A stretch of DNA of 29,011 bases from a virus. A program made the translations under genes and the position numbers. The DNA lies in IMG/VR virus record IMGVR_UViG_3300034073_004140, positions 1 through 29,011 of that record. One strand, 5' to 3'. Below are positions 17,805-24,803 of the stretch, piece by piece; positions within the stretch are counted from its first letter, which is position 1; each line of letters starts with the position of its first letter. Below the pieces are notes generated by a model. The model was not told the origin of the DNA. It saw nothing but the letters and a program-made list of their open reading frames with translations, and did no database searches.

Positions 17805-18547
17805 GGTGTTGTCAATGTTGTTGAAAATCCAAAATCGGAGTTTGAAACTATGGATGTTGTACTTACGAGTGCTGGTTCTGTTACGCTTTTTGAATCATTC
17901 TTAATGTTAATTGTAGCATTACCGATATATCTATTTGTTGTAACTGGTCCAAATAAGTATCCTTTTACGACAAATGATAAGTCCCAACTAATGATTCTGC
18001 GAGAATCAAAATCTCCTTCGTATGTATCTTCGGAAGAAATTGATAAAAGTTCTATAGGAATGTCCATATTCAGCGACAGACTTGGCAAAACTTTCATCGT
18101 AACAGTGAAATCTGGTGCAAAAAATGGTATAATTTTTTCTATAATTTGCGTTCCGTCTTCAGCATTTCTTACCAACGCACTCAGTGTAAAATTCATATCG
18201 TAAGGAACTGGAGAATATACGCTTGTAAAGTTTATTGCATCAGGATTTAAATTCTTTTTTATCTTAAATCCGGTGTTTAATTTTCTTGCTGGAGCATAAG
18301 TTATACCGTTCATTTCAAATCCTAATCGTGGAAGTTGTGTGCTAAATTGTTCTCTTCCGATTTGAGGATCAGTTGTAACTCTACGAATAAATTTTTGTTT
18401 TGGTCCATATTCTATAGGAACATTCACGTTTTGTATGACGCTCCCATTTGAATCATATCGCTCAACTTGAATTTCATTGAAGATATTTCCAAACATTATA
18501 ATATATCGACGTAGCGTGCCGTGATAGAAATCATGACCGAATATCAT
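17801..18547 (-). CDS. 15: Proximal tail sheath stabiliser / tail completion protein (T4 gp15), 248 aa
   Basis: In T4, gp15 forms the ring that caps the finished tail and binds the neck. The N-terminus (FGHDFYHGTLRRYIIMFGNI, then FNEIQVER) aligns with the start of T4 gp15 (FYNSSFRRYATLMGDLFSNI). VNVPIEYGPKQKFIRR, YSPVPYDMNFTLSALVRNAE, QIIEKIIPFFAPDFTVTMK and DSRRIISWDLSFVVKGYLFG match the rest of the family. The length is near T4 gp15 (272 aa). The start directly follows the gp14 stop and has AAGGAG upstream. Confidence 0.93.
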   Translation of the reverse strand: MIFGHDFYHGTLRRYIIMFGNIFNEIQVERYDSNGSVIQNVNVPIEYGPKQKFIRRVTTDPQIGREQFSTQLPRLGFEMNGITYAPARKLNTGFKIKKNLNPDAINFTSVYSPVPYDMNFTLSALVRNAEDGTQIIEKIIPFFAPDFTVTMKVLPSLSLNMDIPIELLSISSEDTYEGDFDSRRIISWDLSFVVKGYLFGPVTTNRYIGNATINIKNDSKSVTEPALVSTTSIVSNSDFGFSTTLTTP

Positions 18548-19393
18548 TTACCACTCCTTAGTTGAAGCAAATGGATTCGCTTCGCTAAAATCTAAAATGT
18601 CATCATCATTAATTTGTGATGTAATGAAATCATTATCTGCTGTATTTGCTCTATTTTCAAAGAAATATCCTTCTAGTAGAATACTACTTAAATCTTGATG
18701 GACTAATTTATATCCATCTTCCATTAACAATTCATCAAGGACATTTGTAGCGAGACTGTAGGAGTCTTCGATTTCGTCAATGTCTGAAACGTCAGTATCA
18801 ATAACTTCTGCTGAGTAATCAAATCTATCACATCGTAATTCGTATGTATATGTTTTACCTAATTGAAAAAAGTATTCATTATCTTCACAAAATTTAATTT
18901 CATACATTGATTTTACCAAAGGCAACCAAATTAAGTCACCCTCTCTTGGTCTGTAGATACCTGAATAATCGTAATCTGAGTTTTTTCTGCCATCTATCTG
19001 TGATAGTTCTTCATCTTGAAACAGCAATTCATTACCATCTTCAAGCAAAAGATTGTAATTATATTCCGTCATGAGGCATGGTTTCATTGCCTGTTGAAAT
19101 CTTTTTTGCGGCAATGAAAATGTAATTTGTTCATCGACTTGCAAACCAAACTTTGATATGAAATCCAATTGACCTTGAAAGCCGTCAAATGTTTTAATAT
19201 ACATTTCAAGTTCTATAGCATCATCAAAATACATTGAACCATCTTCGCCATAAAGTTTGTCAAGATTGACATGTGTTCTTGGTAAATAATAAGCTGGTAC
19301 ACCATAAATCTTTATAGCTTCAATAATCAAATCTTCATAAACATTTTGTTCAGTGGATGTTGAATATTGATTGAAGTGCCTATTTCGTGCCAT
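18548..19393 (-). CDS. 14: Neck protein (T4 gp14 homologue), 281 aa
   Basis: Together with gp13 this forms the head-completion neck under the portal. NVYEDLIIEAIKIYGVPAYY, LPRTHVNLDKLYGEDGSMYF, LEMYIKTFDGFQGQLDFISK and FGLQVDEQITFSLPQKRFQQ are typical of gp14 from marine T4-like phages. PREGDLIWLPLVKSMYEIKF and FFQLGKTYTYELRCDRFDYS complete the pattern. It is packed between gp13 (two-base gap) and gp15 (no gap), in T4 order. Confidence 0.9.
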   Translation of the reverse strand: MARNRHFNQYSTSTEQNVYEDLIIEAIKIYGVPAYYLPRTHVNLDKLYGEDGSMYFDDAIELEMYIKTFDGFQGQLDFISKFGLQVDEQITFSLPQKRFQQAMKPCLMTEYNYNLLLEDGNELLFQDEELSQIDGRKNSDYDYSGIYRPREGDLIWLPLVKSMYEIKFCEDNEYFFQLGKTYTYELRCDRFDYSAEVIDTDVSDIDEIEDSYSLATNVLDELLMEDGYKLVHQDLSSILLEGYFFENRANTADNDFITSQINDDDILDFSEANPFASTKEW

Positions 19394-19395
19394 GA

Positions 19396-20139
19396 TTATC
19401 CAATCATATCAGATACAGGTAATGAATATGAAGATATCATCTCAGCTTCTAATGCTGTTATTTCATCTGTTGCTTCATCCCAAATTTTTTGACCGTTGAA
19501 TGTCAGACCACCCGGCATTTGGAGACCTTCAAACTTTTTTAAATTTTCGCCCCACTGTTTTTTAATTTGTGCTGTTGCATATCGTTGAAGCCATCTGTCA
19601 CCCCATACATCTGAGTATGTATCAGGATCCACTTTCTGGTATGCTTCAATAATAATATATTCGCCAGTCACAACTTTTGCTGACCAATCCATATCGATAT
19701 AAAGTCTGTTTACATGGCGATTATATCTGAGACTTTGGCGCCCAACAAAAAGTTCTTCAGCAAGCGCAACATTCTGAAGTGCCATGTAGTATGGTGCGAA
19801 AGGTCCATAATTGAATGCAAACAGATCGTTCAGTGCGATTTGATATCGAATGTTGAACAGATTGTTTGAAGAATAAGAGTCACCAATATCAAATATATTA
19901 ATGATACCAATGACTGCTTCTGGAATGGTTATGTATTTGTTTGTCTTGTCTTCAGCAGTGACTGGATGTGCTAAATAAACTTTCTGTGTACCATCAAAAT
20001 GATAATCGTGATAATACGCTAATGCTTCGTCAATTCTATCTTCAACTTGTTCATCCGCTACATTAATTTCAAGTACAGGTTTCCCTAACTTACGTAAGCA
20101 ATATTCTTTAAATTCATCTCTACTGGTAGGTTTAGCCAT
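19396..20139 (-). CDS. 13: Neck protein (T4 gp13 homologue), 247 aa
   Basis: This is a head-completion protein that seals the packaged head and accepts the tail. The N-terminus (SRDEFKEYCLRKLGKPVLEI, then NVADEQVEDRIDEALAYYHD and YHFDGTQKVY) follows the gp13 pattern of T4 (LKDVILRRLGAP...YHFDGLNKG). LYIDMDWSAKVVTGEYIIIE and VWGDRWLQRYATAQIKKQWG are further conserved blocks. It is shorter than T4 gp13 (309 aa), as is usual in the marine relatives. A late promoter precedes it and the start has AAAGGAAA upstream, so it opens the structural operon. Confidence 0.9.
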   Translation of the reverse strand: MAKPTSRDEFKEYCLRKLGKPVLEINVADEQVEDRIDEALAYYHDYHFDGTQKVYLAHPVTAEDKTNKYITIPEAVIGIINIFDIGDSYSSNNLFNIRYQIALNDLFAFNYGPFAPYYMALQNVALAEELFVGRQSLRYNRHVNRLYIDMDWSAKVVTGEYIIIEAYQKVDPDTYSDVWGDRWLQRYATAQIKKQWGENLKKFEGLQMPGGLTFNGQKIWDEATDEITALEAEMISSYSLPVSDMIG

Positions 20140-20165
20140 GGCATTTTCCTTTAATGCGACATGAC

Positions 20166-20173
20166 TATTTATA
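20166..20173 (-). promoter_or_regulatory. T4-type late promoter box TATAAATA (for gp13)
   Basis: An exact TATAAATA on the minus strand in the 36-base gap between the 70-residue gene and gp13, 27 bases upstream of the gp13 start. It would start the neck-terminase-tail transcript independently of the upstream accessory cassette. Confidence 0.78.
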
Positions 20174-20175
20174 AT

Positions 20176-20388
20176 TTAACAGATTAGTGCTTTGCCATCA
20201 ATCAATAGTAAATTGCCTTTGCATGCCAGATTCCATTTTTTTACACCATGCTCGTAAGTACATTCGTCATACACGGGCACGTTGATTTCTAAACTTTTAG
20301 CTAAGACTTCTTCGCCATTTTCAAAAATTCTCCAGAAAAAATCAGTGTCGCCGTGCTGTGTATTAAATCGAATATGGTATTGCTTCAT
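20176..20388 (-). CDS. Small protein of unknown function, 70 aa
   Basis: No function recognised. The protein begins MKQYHIRFNTQHGDTDFFWR and contains VPVYDECTYEHGVKKWNLAC. It is soluble-looking, with no signal or membrane segment, three Cys residues and a beta-rich pattern. Its ATG overlaps the stop of the APS-kinase-like gene by four bases (ATGA), so the two are probably translated together, as last gene of the accessory cassette. I have the impression that similar short proteins occur in marine T4-like phages, but I cannot verify this. Confidence 0.8.
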   Translation of the reverse strand: MKQYHIRFNTQHGDTDFFWRIFENGEEVLAKSLEINVPVYDECTYEHGVKKWNLACKGNLLLIDGKALIC

Positions 20389-21221
20389 TCAATTCCCATT
20401 TCTTTTCGAATTTTGGTTGCTGAAATAGCATGTATCGTATCATCGAAAACTTCTTGTTCAATCTTGTAGCCGACATCTCTACCGTATGTGATGTTTACAA
20501 TGTTTGGAACAATCAAAATTTCATACTGACCTTGATAGAGTGGATCTAAGTCTCTTCGAATATAGTTTTTAACTTCTTCAATTGCAAATGGATTACTTCC
20601 ATTCCAACCCTGACAATCACGAATCATGATACATACTTGACCAGTTTTTGCTAACGCTCTTTCAAATAACGCACGATGACCTTTGTGCCATGGTTGCCAA
20701 CGACCTAACATCTGCACAGTTTCTTTGCGCCAATCAAAAGTTGGTCTTCTTTTACGACTTAAAATTGCTTCACCTACATACTGCACCCACTTTTCAGCAT
20801 TCTTTTCGTTGATTCTAAAATCATAGATTTCTGGTGGCACAAATGCTTTGTTCGTATCTTCATAACGACCAGCATCAATCGTATCCATCCAGATTGTCCA
20901 GTCTGCTTTAAAGTTGTGACGCATTTCAGCAAGTGGTGCTACAAAATCACAAATGACATATTCGCCAGTGCATCGCATTGCAAATTCTGCCATCCTCAAC
21001 GACTGCCGAATGCGACCTTCTTTTGAAAAGTCCCAATCATTGAATCGCTTTCGAATGTCATCAGCATTGAACCAATCAACTCGTGCGTTCATTCGAGGAT
21101 ATGGAGCGTCACTAAGTGTGTTTAAAGGACGCTCTCCGTGAATCTCAAGATAAGTCTTTAATCGTTCTGCAAAATATGTTTTACCTGAGCCAGGCAAACC
21201 CATAATCAATATTTTTTCCAT
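20385..21221 (-). CDS. APS-kinase-like / HxGH nucleotidyltransferase fusion, 278 aa
   Basis: Residues 1-150 resemble adenylylsulfate kinase (CysC): P-loop GLPGSGKT at 8-15, FNADDIRKRF at 51-60 in place of LDGDNVRHGL, DFSKEGRIRQ at 64-73, and DFVAP at 92-96 for the AFISP block. CysC makes PAPS, the universal sulfate donor, from APS and ATP. Residues about 170-278 form a nucleotidyltransferase domain with GRWQPWHKGH (HxGH at 179-182), NPFAIEEVKNYIRR, YGRDVG and ISATKIR (266-272). It is far shorter than ATP sulfurylase and closer in pattern to NadM/cytidylyltransferase types. The order (kinase then nucleotidyltransferase) is that of animal PAPS synthetase. Start: ATG at 21221 with GGAG nine bases upstream. 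A TTG at 21236 overlaps that site and is less likely. The overall reaction (PAPS or another activated compound) is not proven. Confidence 0.82.
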   Translation of the reverse strand: MEKILIMGLPGSGKTYFAERLKTYLEIHGERPLNTLSDAPYPRMNARVDWFNADDIRKRFNDWDFSKEGRIRQSLRMAEFAMRCTGEYVICDFVAPLAEMRHNFKADWTIWMDTIDAGRYEDTNKAFVPPEIYDFRINEKNAEKWVQYVGEAILSRKRRPTFDWRKETVQMLGRWQPWHKGHRALFERALAKTGQVCIMIRDCQGWNGSNPFAIEEVKNYIRRDLDPLYQGQYEILIVPNIVNITYGRDVGYKIEQEVFDDTIHAISATKIRKEMGIE

Positions 21222-21238
21222 TATATAAAACTCCAAAA

Positions 21239-21484
21239 TTATTGAGCGATTGCTGCACTTCCCTGAGTGATTGCGTTATGCAAATCAGAAATGTCTTCGC
21301 CAGATCCGGACACATCTGGATTTCCAACTACTAGTTTAAGATGCTCAACATTTCGATCAATGTTTCCACGAAGTTCGTCAGAAAGTGTTGCGCCTGCTGC
21401 AATCTTTGCTAAAGAATCTTCAATGACCCAAACGCTATCTCTTGCTGCTCGAATTGTATATAGAACTTCTGGTGTTGCTGGCAT
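21239..21484 (-). CDS. Small protein of unknown function, 81 aa
   Basis: Not recognised. The sequence starts MPATPEVLYTIRAARDSVWV and looks mostly helical (IRAARDSVWVIEDSLAKIA, then RGNIDRNVEHLKLVVG), ending with DLHNAITQGSAAIAQ. It has no Cys, signal peptide or membrane segment. It has the best ribosome binding site in the cassette (AGGAGG, five bases before the ATG, at 21490-21495), suggesting high expression. It lies between the sulfotransferase (one-base gap) and the APS-kinase-like gene. The weakly acidic helical make-up would suit a small structural or adaptor protein, but that is a guess. Confidence 0.8.
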   Translation of the reverse strand: MPATPEVLYTIRAARDSVWVIEDSLAKIAAGATLSDELRGNIDRNVEHLKLVVGNPDVSGSGEDISDLHNAITQGSAAIAQ

Positions 21485-21485
21485 A

Positions 21486-22436
21486 TTAGCCTCCTATGAG
21501 TTTAGTATCTTCGGTTTCTGTTGGTGCATCCGATTCGGATGTTGGTTCTTCAAAATTTGCGTCAATCTCTTGTAGATTTCTCCAAAATGCTGTATTTTCA
21601 CATCGCTTTAAAATTTCTTCTGAAAGAACTTCTTTAGGATCGACTGACGCTCTATTTATTGTACTACGAACTTCATGCATGTCTGCAAGCCCATAAACTT
21701 CAGCATCTTTTTCTTTATGTATGTTTTCAATTTTGCTAAAGTCATGTGCGAAATATTCTTCACCAAGAAATTCATAAATCTTTCGCATTGTATCATCTGG
21801 ATTCTCAAGCAAATCGTTATATTCAATGAAGTGAAGATTTTTCTGTCTACCTTCCATTAGTGCTTGTTGAATGCCAAAATAGCTTTGGCCAAGAATTCCA
21901 TTTGGACTAGCTAAGAACGTACATCGATTATCATCGTTTAAAGGCGTGTTTGTTTTGATAAGCATTTCATCAATGAAATTAATCTTACCTTCACCGCCGT
22001 ATGGATTTCTGCGTTGCATTGTAATAAATGATGTAAGAATTTCTTCAATGTCACGAACTGGGCATAAAACTTTTGGTTCAATTCCAAAATATCCAGGAAT
22101 GTAATGTAGTCGATTCACCCATGACCGATTCTTGTCAATGATGACAGGCTTATCTACGTCAGAATAATAATTATCCATGACACTAGAAATAATTTTTGCA
22201 GCTTGTGGTAACTTAGGAAAAGCCATAAAAAGTTCATCGTTTGAAAAAGAATTTTCAAGCGTGAGCATTGTAGGTACCACAGGAGAACTTGGACCAGAAT
22301 AGACTCTTGGATTTTGATTTAGAATCGATGATAGAAGTGTACTTCCTGATCTTGGAAGCCCAGACATAAAGTAGTATGTCTTCATTGACGCTCTCATCAT
22401 TTCTTCTCTTATAATTTCTTTAATCATTTCTTTCAT
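21486..22436 (-). CDS. PAPS-dependent sulfotransferase, 316 aa
   Basis: Sulfotransferases of this family move sulfate from PAPS to a hydroxyl or amine, typically on a glycan. Residues 25-35 (SGLPRSGSTLL) are the 5'-phosphosulfate-binding loop. CPVRDIEEILTSFI (125-138) gives the Arg128/Ser136 pair of the 3'-phosphate-binding motif. IEYNDLLENPDDTMRKIYEF (204-223, then LGEEY) is the typical downstream block. A 17-residue amphipathic N-terminal extension (MKEMIKEIIREEMMRAS) precedes the fold, and the C-terminus is an acidic tail (ESDAPTETED). There is no signal peptide, so it acts in the cytoplasm. The start at 22436 has GAGGTGAT upstream. Neighbours (three glycosyltransferases upstream, APS-kinase-like fusion downstream) suggest a sulfated-glycan pathway. 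The acceptor is unknown. Confidence 0.88.
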   Translation of the reverse strand: MKEMIKEIIREEMMRASMKTYYFMSGLPRSGSTLLSSILNQNPRVYSGPSSPVVPTMLTLENSFSNDELFMAFPKLPQAAKIISSVMDNYYSDVDKPVIIDKNRSWVNRLHYIPGYFGIEPKVLCPVRDIEEILTSFITMQRRNPYGGEGKINFIDEMLIKTNTPLNDDNRCTFLASPNGILGQSYFGIQQALMEGRQKNLHFIEYNDLLENPDDTMRKIYEFLGEEYFAHDFSKIENIHKEKDAEVYGLADMHEVRSTINRASVDPKEVLSEEILKRCENTAFWRNLQEIDANFEEPTSESDAPTETEDTKLIGG

Positions 22437-22447
22437 TGTTCATCACC

Positions 22448-23350
22448 TCATTGTTGATTGTTTACAGATTCTATAATTTTATTTATATCAAATAATTTAA
22501 CGTCATCTGTATAAGGATATTCAATTTCATTTCCGTTGAAGTCAAAGTCAAATAAGTAACTGCCAGGAAGTTTGAAGTTATATGGCACATCGGTACAAAT
22601 ATTATCATGCATATCATAACCAAAAACTTTAGGGCTTGTACCATTCCATAAAACAGTGGATTTCTTTCTAAGTGCTGCTGCTGCATGTTGCAACGAAGAG
22701 TCTATAAGAATTCTCTTTTTGCTATGTAAAAGAATACTAAAAAATTCCATTAGACTGAGTGCTTGTTGCTGCGTAGCAAAAACATGTTCAGCGCCTTCAA
22801 GTTTTGGTGAGTTCATCTTGGTAACTTGGTAAATATGATAGTCTTTTTTGTAATAGTCTATCAATTCTTGTGCTAATTCTGGCGGCATGTCTCTTGTCCA
22901 TGAATAAGGCTTAGCATCTGTTGTCATTGGACCGCCACTTGTATGTATAACCATGATAGGCTTTTTTCTCAACCAAAATTTTCTTGAAAGATCCCATTGA
23001 AGTTTATTAAACTTTACCTCTGGGCGCTCATTGTCGAATTTTAATTGATGCATTTCGCACCAATTTTCAATCAGTCGTTTCCGTTTATGTATATGATTTG
23101 TCGTATAGTATGGTTCGTGATGAAAAATCAGAGAATCTTTATCTTGAATGTATTCTTGGTAGAAATATTGTGTGCCACCTAACAGAAAAACTCTGTCAAC
23201 AAAAGAAAGATTAATAAAAATATCAGGATATGCACATACGACAATGAGTTTTCTGTCAGGAAAATTGTTTTTAATTGCTTTTGCAACAGCGGTTGCTGCT
23301 ACGTGTTTTCCAATACCGCCTTGAAGATGAAAAATACTATATTTCTTCAT
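22448..23350 (-). CDS. GT9-like (heptosyltransferase-type) glycosyltransferase, 300 aa
   Basis: The N-terminal HLQGGIGKHVAATAVAKAIK (residues 8-27) and the following beta-alpha pattern (DRKLIVVCAYPDIFINL, VDRVFLLGG) resemble the acceptor half of GT-B enzymes of the ADP-heptose/LPS heptosyltransferase family. The second half has VIHTSGGPMTTDAKPYSWTR, HVFATQQQALSLMEFFSILL and IDSSLQHAAAALRKKSTVLW, matching the donor-binding (IGTDSGxxHxAAA-like) region. No signal peptide. It is soluble and cytoplasmic. It follows two other glycosyltransferase genes with a one-base gap. The sugar and acceptor cannot be read from the sequence. It might decorate phage proteins or modify host surface glycan. Confidence 0.78.
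   Translation of the reverse strand: MKKYSIFHLQGGIGKHVAATAVAKAIKNNFPDRKLIVVCAYPDIFINLSFVDRVFLLGGTQYFYQEYIQDKDSLIFHHEPYYTTNHIHKRKRLIENWCEMHQLKFDNERPEVKFNKLQWDLSRKFWLRKKPIMVIHTSGGPMTTDAKPYSWTRDMPPELAQELIDYYKKDYHIYQVTKMNSPKLEGAEHVFATQQQALSLMEFFSILLHSKKRILIDSSLQHAAAALRKKSTVLWNGTSPKVFGYDMHDNICTDVPYNFKLPGSYLFDFDFNGNEIEYPYTDDVKLFDINKIIESVNNQQ
22480..22487 (-). promoter_or_regulatory. Possible late promoter TATAAATA before the sulfotransferase
   Basis: The minus strand reads TATAAATA exactly, 44 bases ahead of the sulfotransferase start. It lies inside the last codons of the GT9-like gene (Asp-Ile-Asn-Lys), so coding constraint could have produced it. If active it would place sulfotransferase, the 81-residue protein and the APS-kinase-like protein under late control separately from the glycosyltransferases. 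Confidence 0.45.
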
Positions 23351-23351
23351 A

Positions 23352-24080
23352 TTATAACCTTTCTTTTGTTGCTTTCACGATGTCCCACGTTCTCGCATTT
23401 TTGATATGATGAAAATGATATGCATTACTTGCGTCTAAAGCTAGTCTTTTAGTTATGTCATAATTTTTATGCTCTGAAACAAGCGTTTTTGATATCTCAC
23501 CTTTGATCCTATTCGTCTTGAATATGTATATATGTTCGTTGTTCTGCGTCAGATATTCATCACCGAACCAGATTTGATATAGTCTTGGTATCACCTTATA
23601 CGAAGTTCGCTTTATAAACATACATACACCAAATGCATATCCTTGACCACCTATAGGTTGAGTTTTATCATGTTTGAGTTTGAACAATTCATCTTCACCT
23701 TCATGAACACCAACTGTATAATTATCTGGTGTGTTTTTTAAATGAACGCCTACAACATCAATCTCTTTAAAATCTACTGCTGAGAAATCACGAAATACAC
23801 TCGATTCAACTTCTATGTCATCATTGATAATGGAAAGAACATTCGCTTTTGATCTATAGTAACCTTCATTCCACGAAGGATTTACGTAGTTGTTTTTACC
23901 ATAACAAATGATATGCAACTTAGATGAATTCAATTCGTCAACTCTTTTTGGTCGATTTGCTTTGTCATTGTCAATCAAAAAGATATTTCCAATATACTCG
24001 CATTCAATGTAGGTGTCAAGTGCGGATAGAAAATTTTTAGACTTCCACATTGTAGGAATTACAACGTCAATTGTATTCAT
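23352..24080 (-). CDS. GT-A-like glycosyltransferase, 242 aa
   Basis: The N-terminus MNTIDVVIPTMWKSKNFLSA is a family-2-like nucleotide-sugar-binding start. NPSWNEGYYRSKANVLSIIN (68-87 region) and the following NDDIEV give the DxD-equivalent Asp pair at residues 87-88. QPIGGQGYAFGVCMFIKRTS and IWFGDEYLTQN correspond to the acceptor/catalytic region. HFHHIKNARTWDIVKATKER closes the protein. It overlaps the first glycosyltransferase by four bases and is one base from the next. Donor sugar and acceptor unknown. It could instead be a glycosyltransferase-like protein with altered activity. Confidence 0.75.
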   Translation of the reverse strand: MNTIDVVIPTMWKSKNFLSALDTYIECEYIGNIFLIDNDKANRPKRVDELNSSKLHIICYGKNNYVNPSWNEGYYRSKANVLSIINDDIEVESSVFRDFSAVDFKEIDVVGVHLKNTPDNYTVGVHEGEDELFKLKHDKTQPIGGQGYAFGVCMFIKRTSYKVIPRLYQIWFGDEYLTQNNEHIYIFKTNRIKGEISKTLVSEHKNYDITKRLALDASNAYHFHHIKNARTWDIVKATKERL

Positions 24081-24739
24081 AAATCTTCTATGTTATAATT
24101 TTTCATTGTCGATTCAAAATTACCTTTATACATCTTATTGCCTAAATGGTAAACTGTATGATTCGGTTTGATCCAGATTTTGTAACCGAGTTCTCGAATC
24201 TTATTTGAAAGTGTAATATCTTCACCAACAAAAGCTCCGTTTATGTATGTAAATTCACATATGTTTTTTAATTTCTTACTACGAAAATCTAATTCAACAT
24301 TAGAGATCCATAAATCTTTAATGACTTTTTTGGAAAGTTTTAGAAAGCCTGTTCCTACACGAGATGCTGTCAGATAACCATCTTTCGGATCTCTCTTGAC
24401 CACACTGTTAAAATAAACGTTATACTGTATATTTGTATCACCTTTATTTACAACTGGTATAGCGATGACATCTTTTGGTGAAGAAAGAATTTCAATCAAT
24501 GCTTTCTCATCCCACATTTCATCATCGTCAATGAATACCATTGCATCATAATTTTCTTTGTATGCTAAATTAAAGAGTTCATTTCTGGCCATTGGAAGAA
24601 TACTTTCATTGGCCAGAAACACTACATTGATTGACAAATCGTGTTTCAATCCTAACTTAATAGATTCACATAAACTATGAACGAAATATGCGTCTACTTT
24701 TTGATCTAAACATGGTGTAGCAATTAATATACGTTTCAT
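24077..24739 (-). CDS. GT-A-like glycosyltransferase, 220 aa
   Basis: MKRILIATPCLDQKVDAYFV opens a GT-A Rossmann-like fold. LPMARNELFNLAYKENYDAM is followed by VFIDDDEMW with the metal-binding Asp cluster at residues 71-73. VGTGFLKLSKKVIKDL and GAFVGEDITLSNKIRELGYK, then IWIKPNHTVYHLG, form the typical C-terminal catalytic part with the conserved Glu-Asp. It is the first gene after the sigma70-type promoter at 24775-24803, with AAAGG as ribosome binding site. It is short for the family but complete. The product is expected in the cytoplasm. Substrate unknown. Confidence 0.78.
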   Translation of the reverse strand: MKRILIATPCLDQKVDAYFVHSLCESIKLGLKHDLSINVVFLANESILPMARNELFNLAYKENYDAMVFIDDDEMWDEKALIEILSSPKDVIAIPVVNKGDTNIQYNVYFNSVVKRDPKDGYLTASRVGTGFLKLSKKVIKDLWISNVELDFRSKKLKNICEFTYINGAFVGEDITLSNKIRELGYKIWIKPNHTVYHLGNKMYKGNFESTMKNYNIEDL

Positions 24740-24774
24740 AACATACCTTTTCTTTCATCATTGTTCACACAGCC

Positions 24775-24803
24775 ATTGTATATATTGTCACATAAAATGT
24801 CAA
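24775..24803 (-). promoter_or_regulatory. Near-consensus sigma70-type promoter for the glycosyl/sulfation cassette
   Basis: On the minus strand: TTGACA (24803-24798), a 17-base spacer, TACAAT (24780-24775). This is a perfect -35 and a five-of-six -10 with the optimal spacing, and it is not a T4 late box. The -35 overlaps the TGA stop of the giant fibre, and the predicted start lies some 30 bases ahead of the first glycosyltransferase. ACAT-TTT-ATGT within the spacer forms a small hairpin with the -35 region and could act as a weak terminator or operator. Confidence 0.7.

Noticed and set aside
20385-21221. A complete ATP sulfurylase-APS kinase (PAPS synthetase)
   Set aside because: The second domain is only about 110 residues and lacks room for the ATP sulfurylase fold. 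Only the HxGH core is shared, so it is called nucleotidyltransferase-like.
21234-21236. TTG start for the APS-kinase-like gene
   Set aside because: The TTG overlaps the GGAG that serves as ribosome binding site for the ATG at 21221, and the extra residues add nothing to the P-loop fold.
21653-21660. AATAAATA inside the sulfotransferase gene
   Set aside because: One mismatch from the late box, deep in coding sequence and about 170 bases from the next start.
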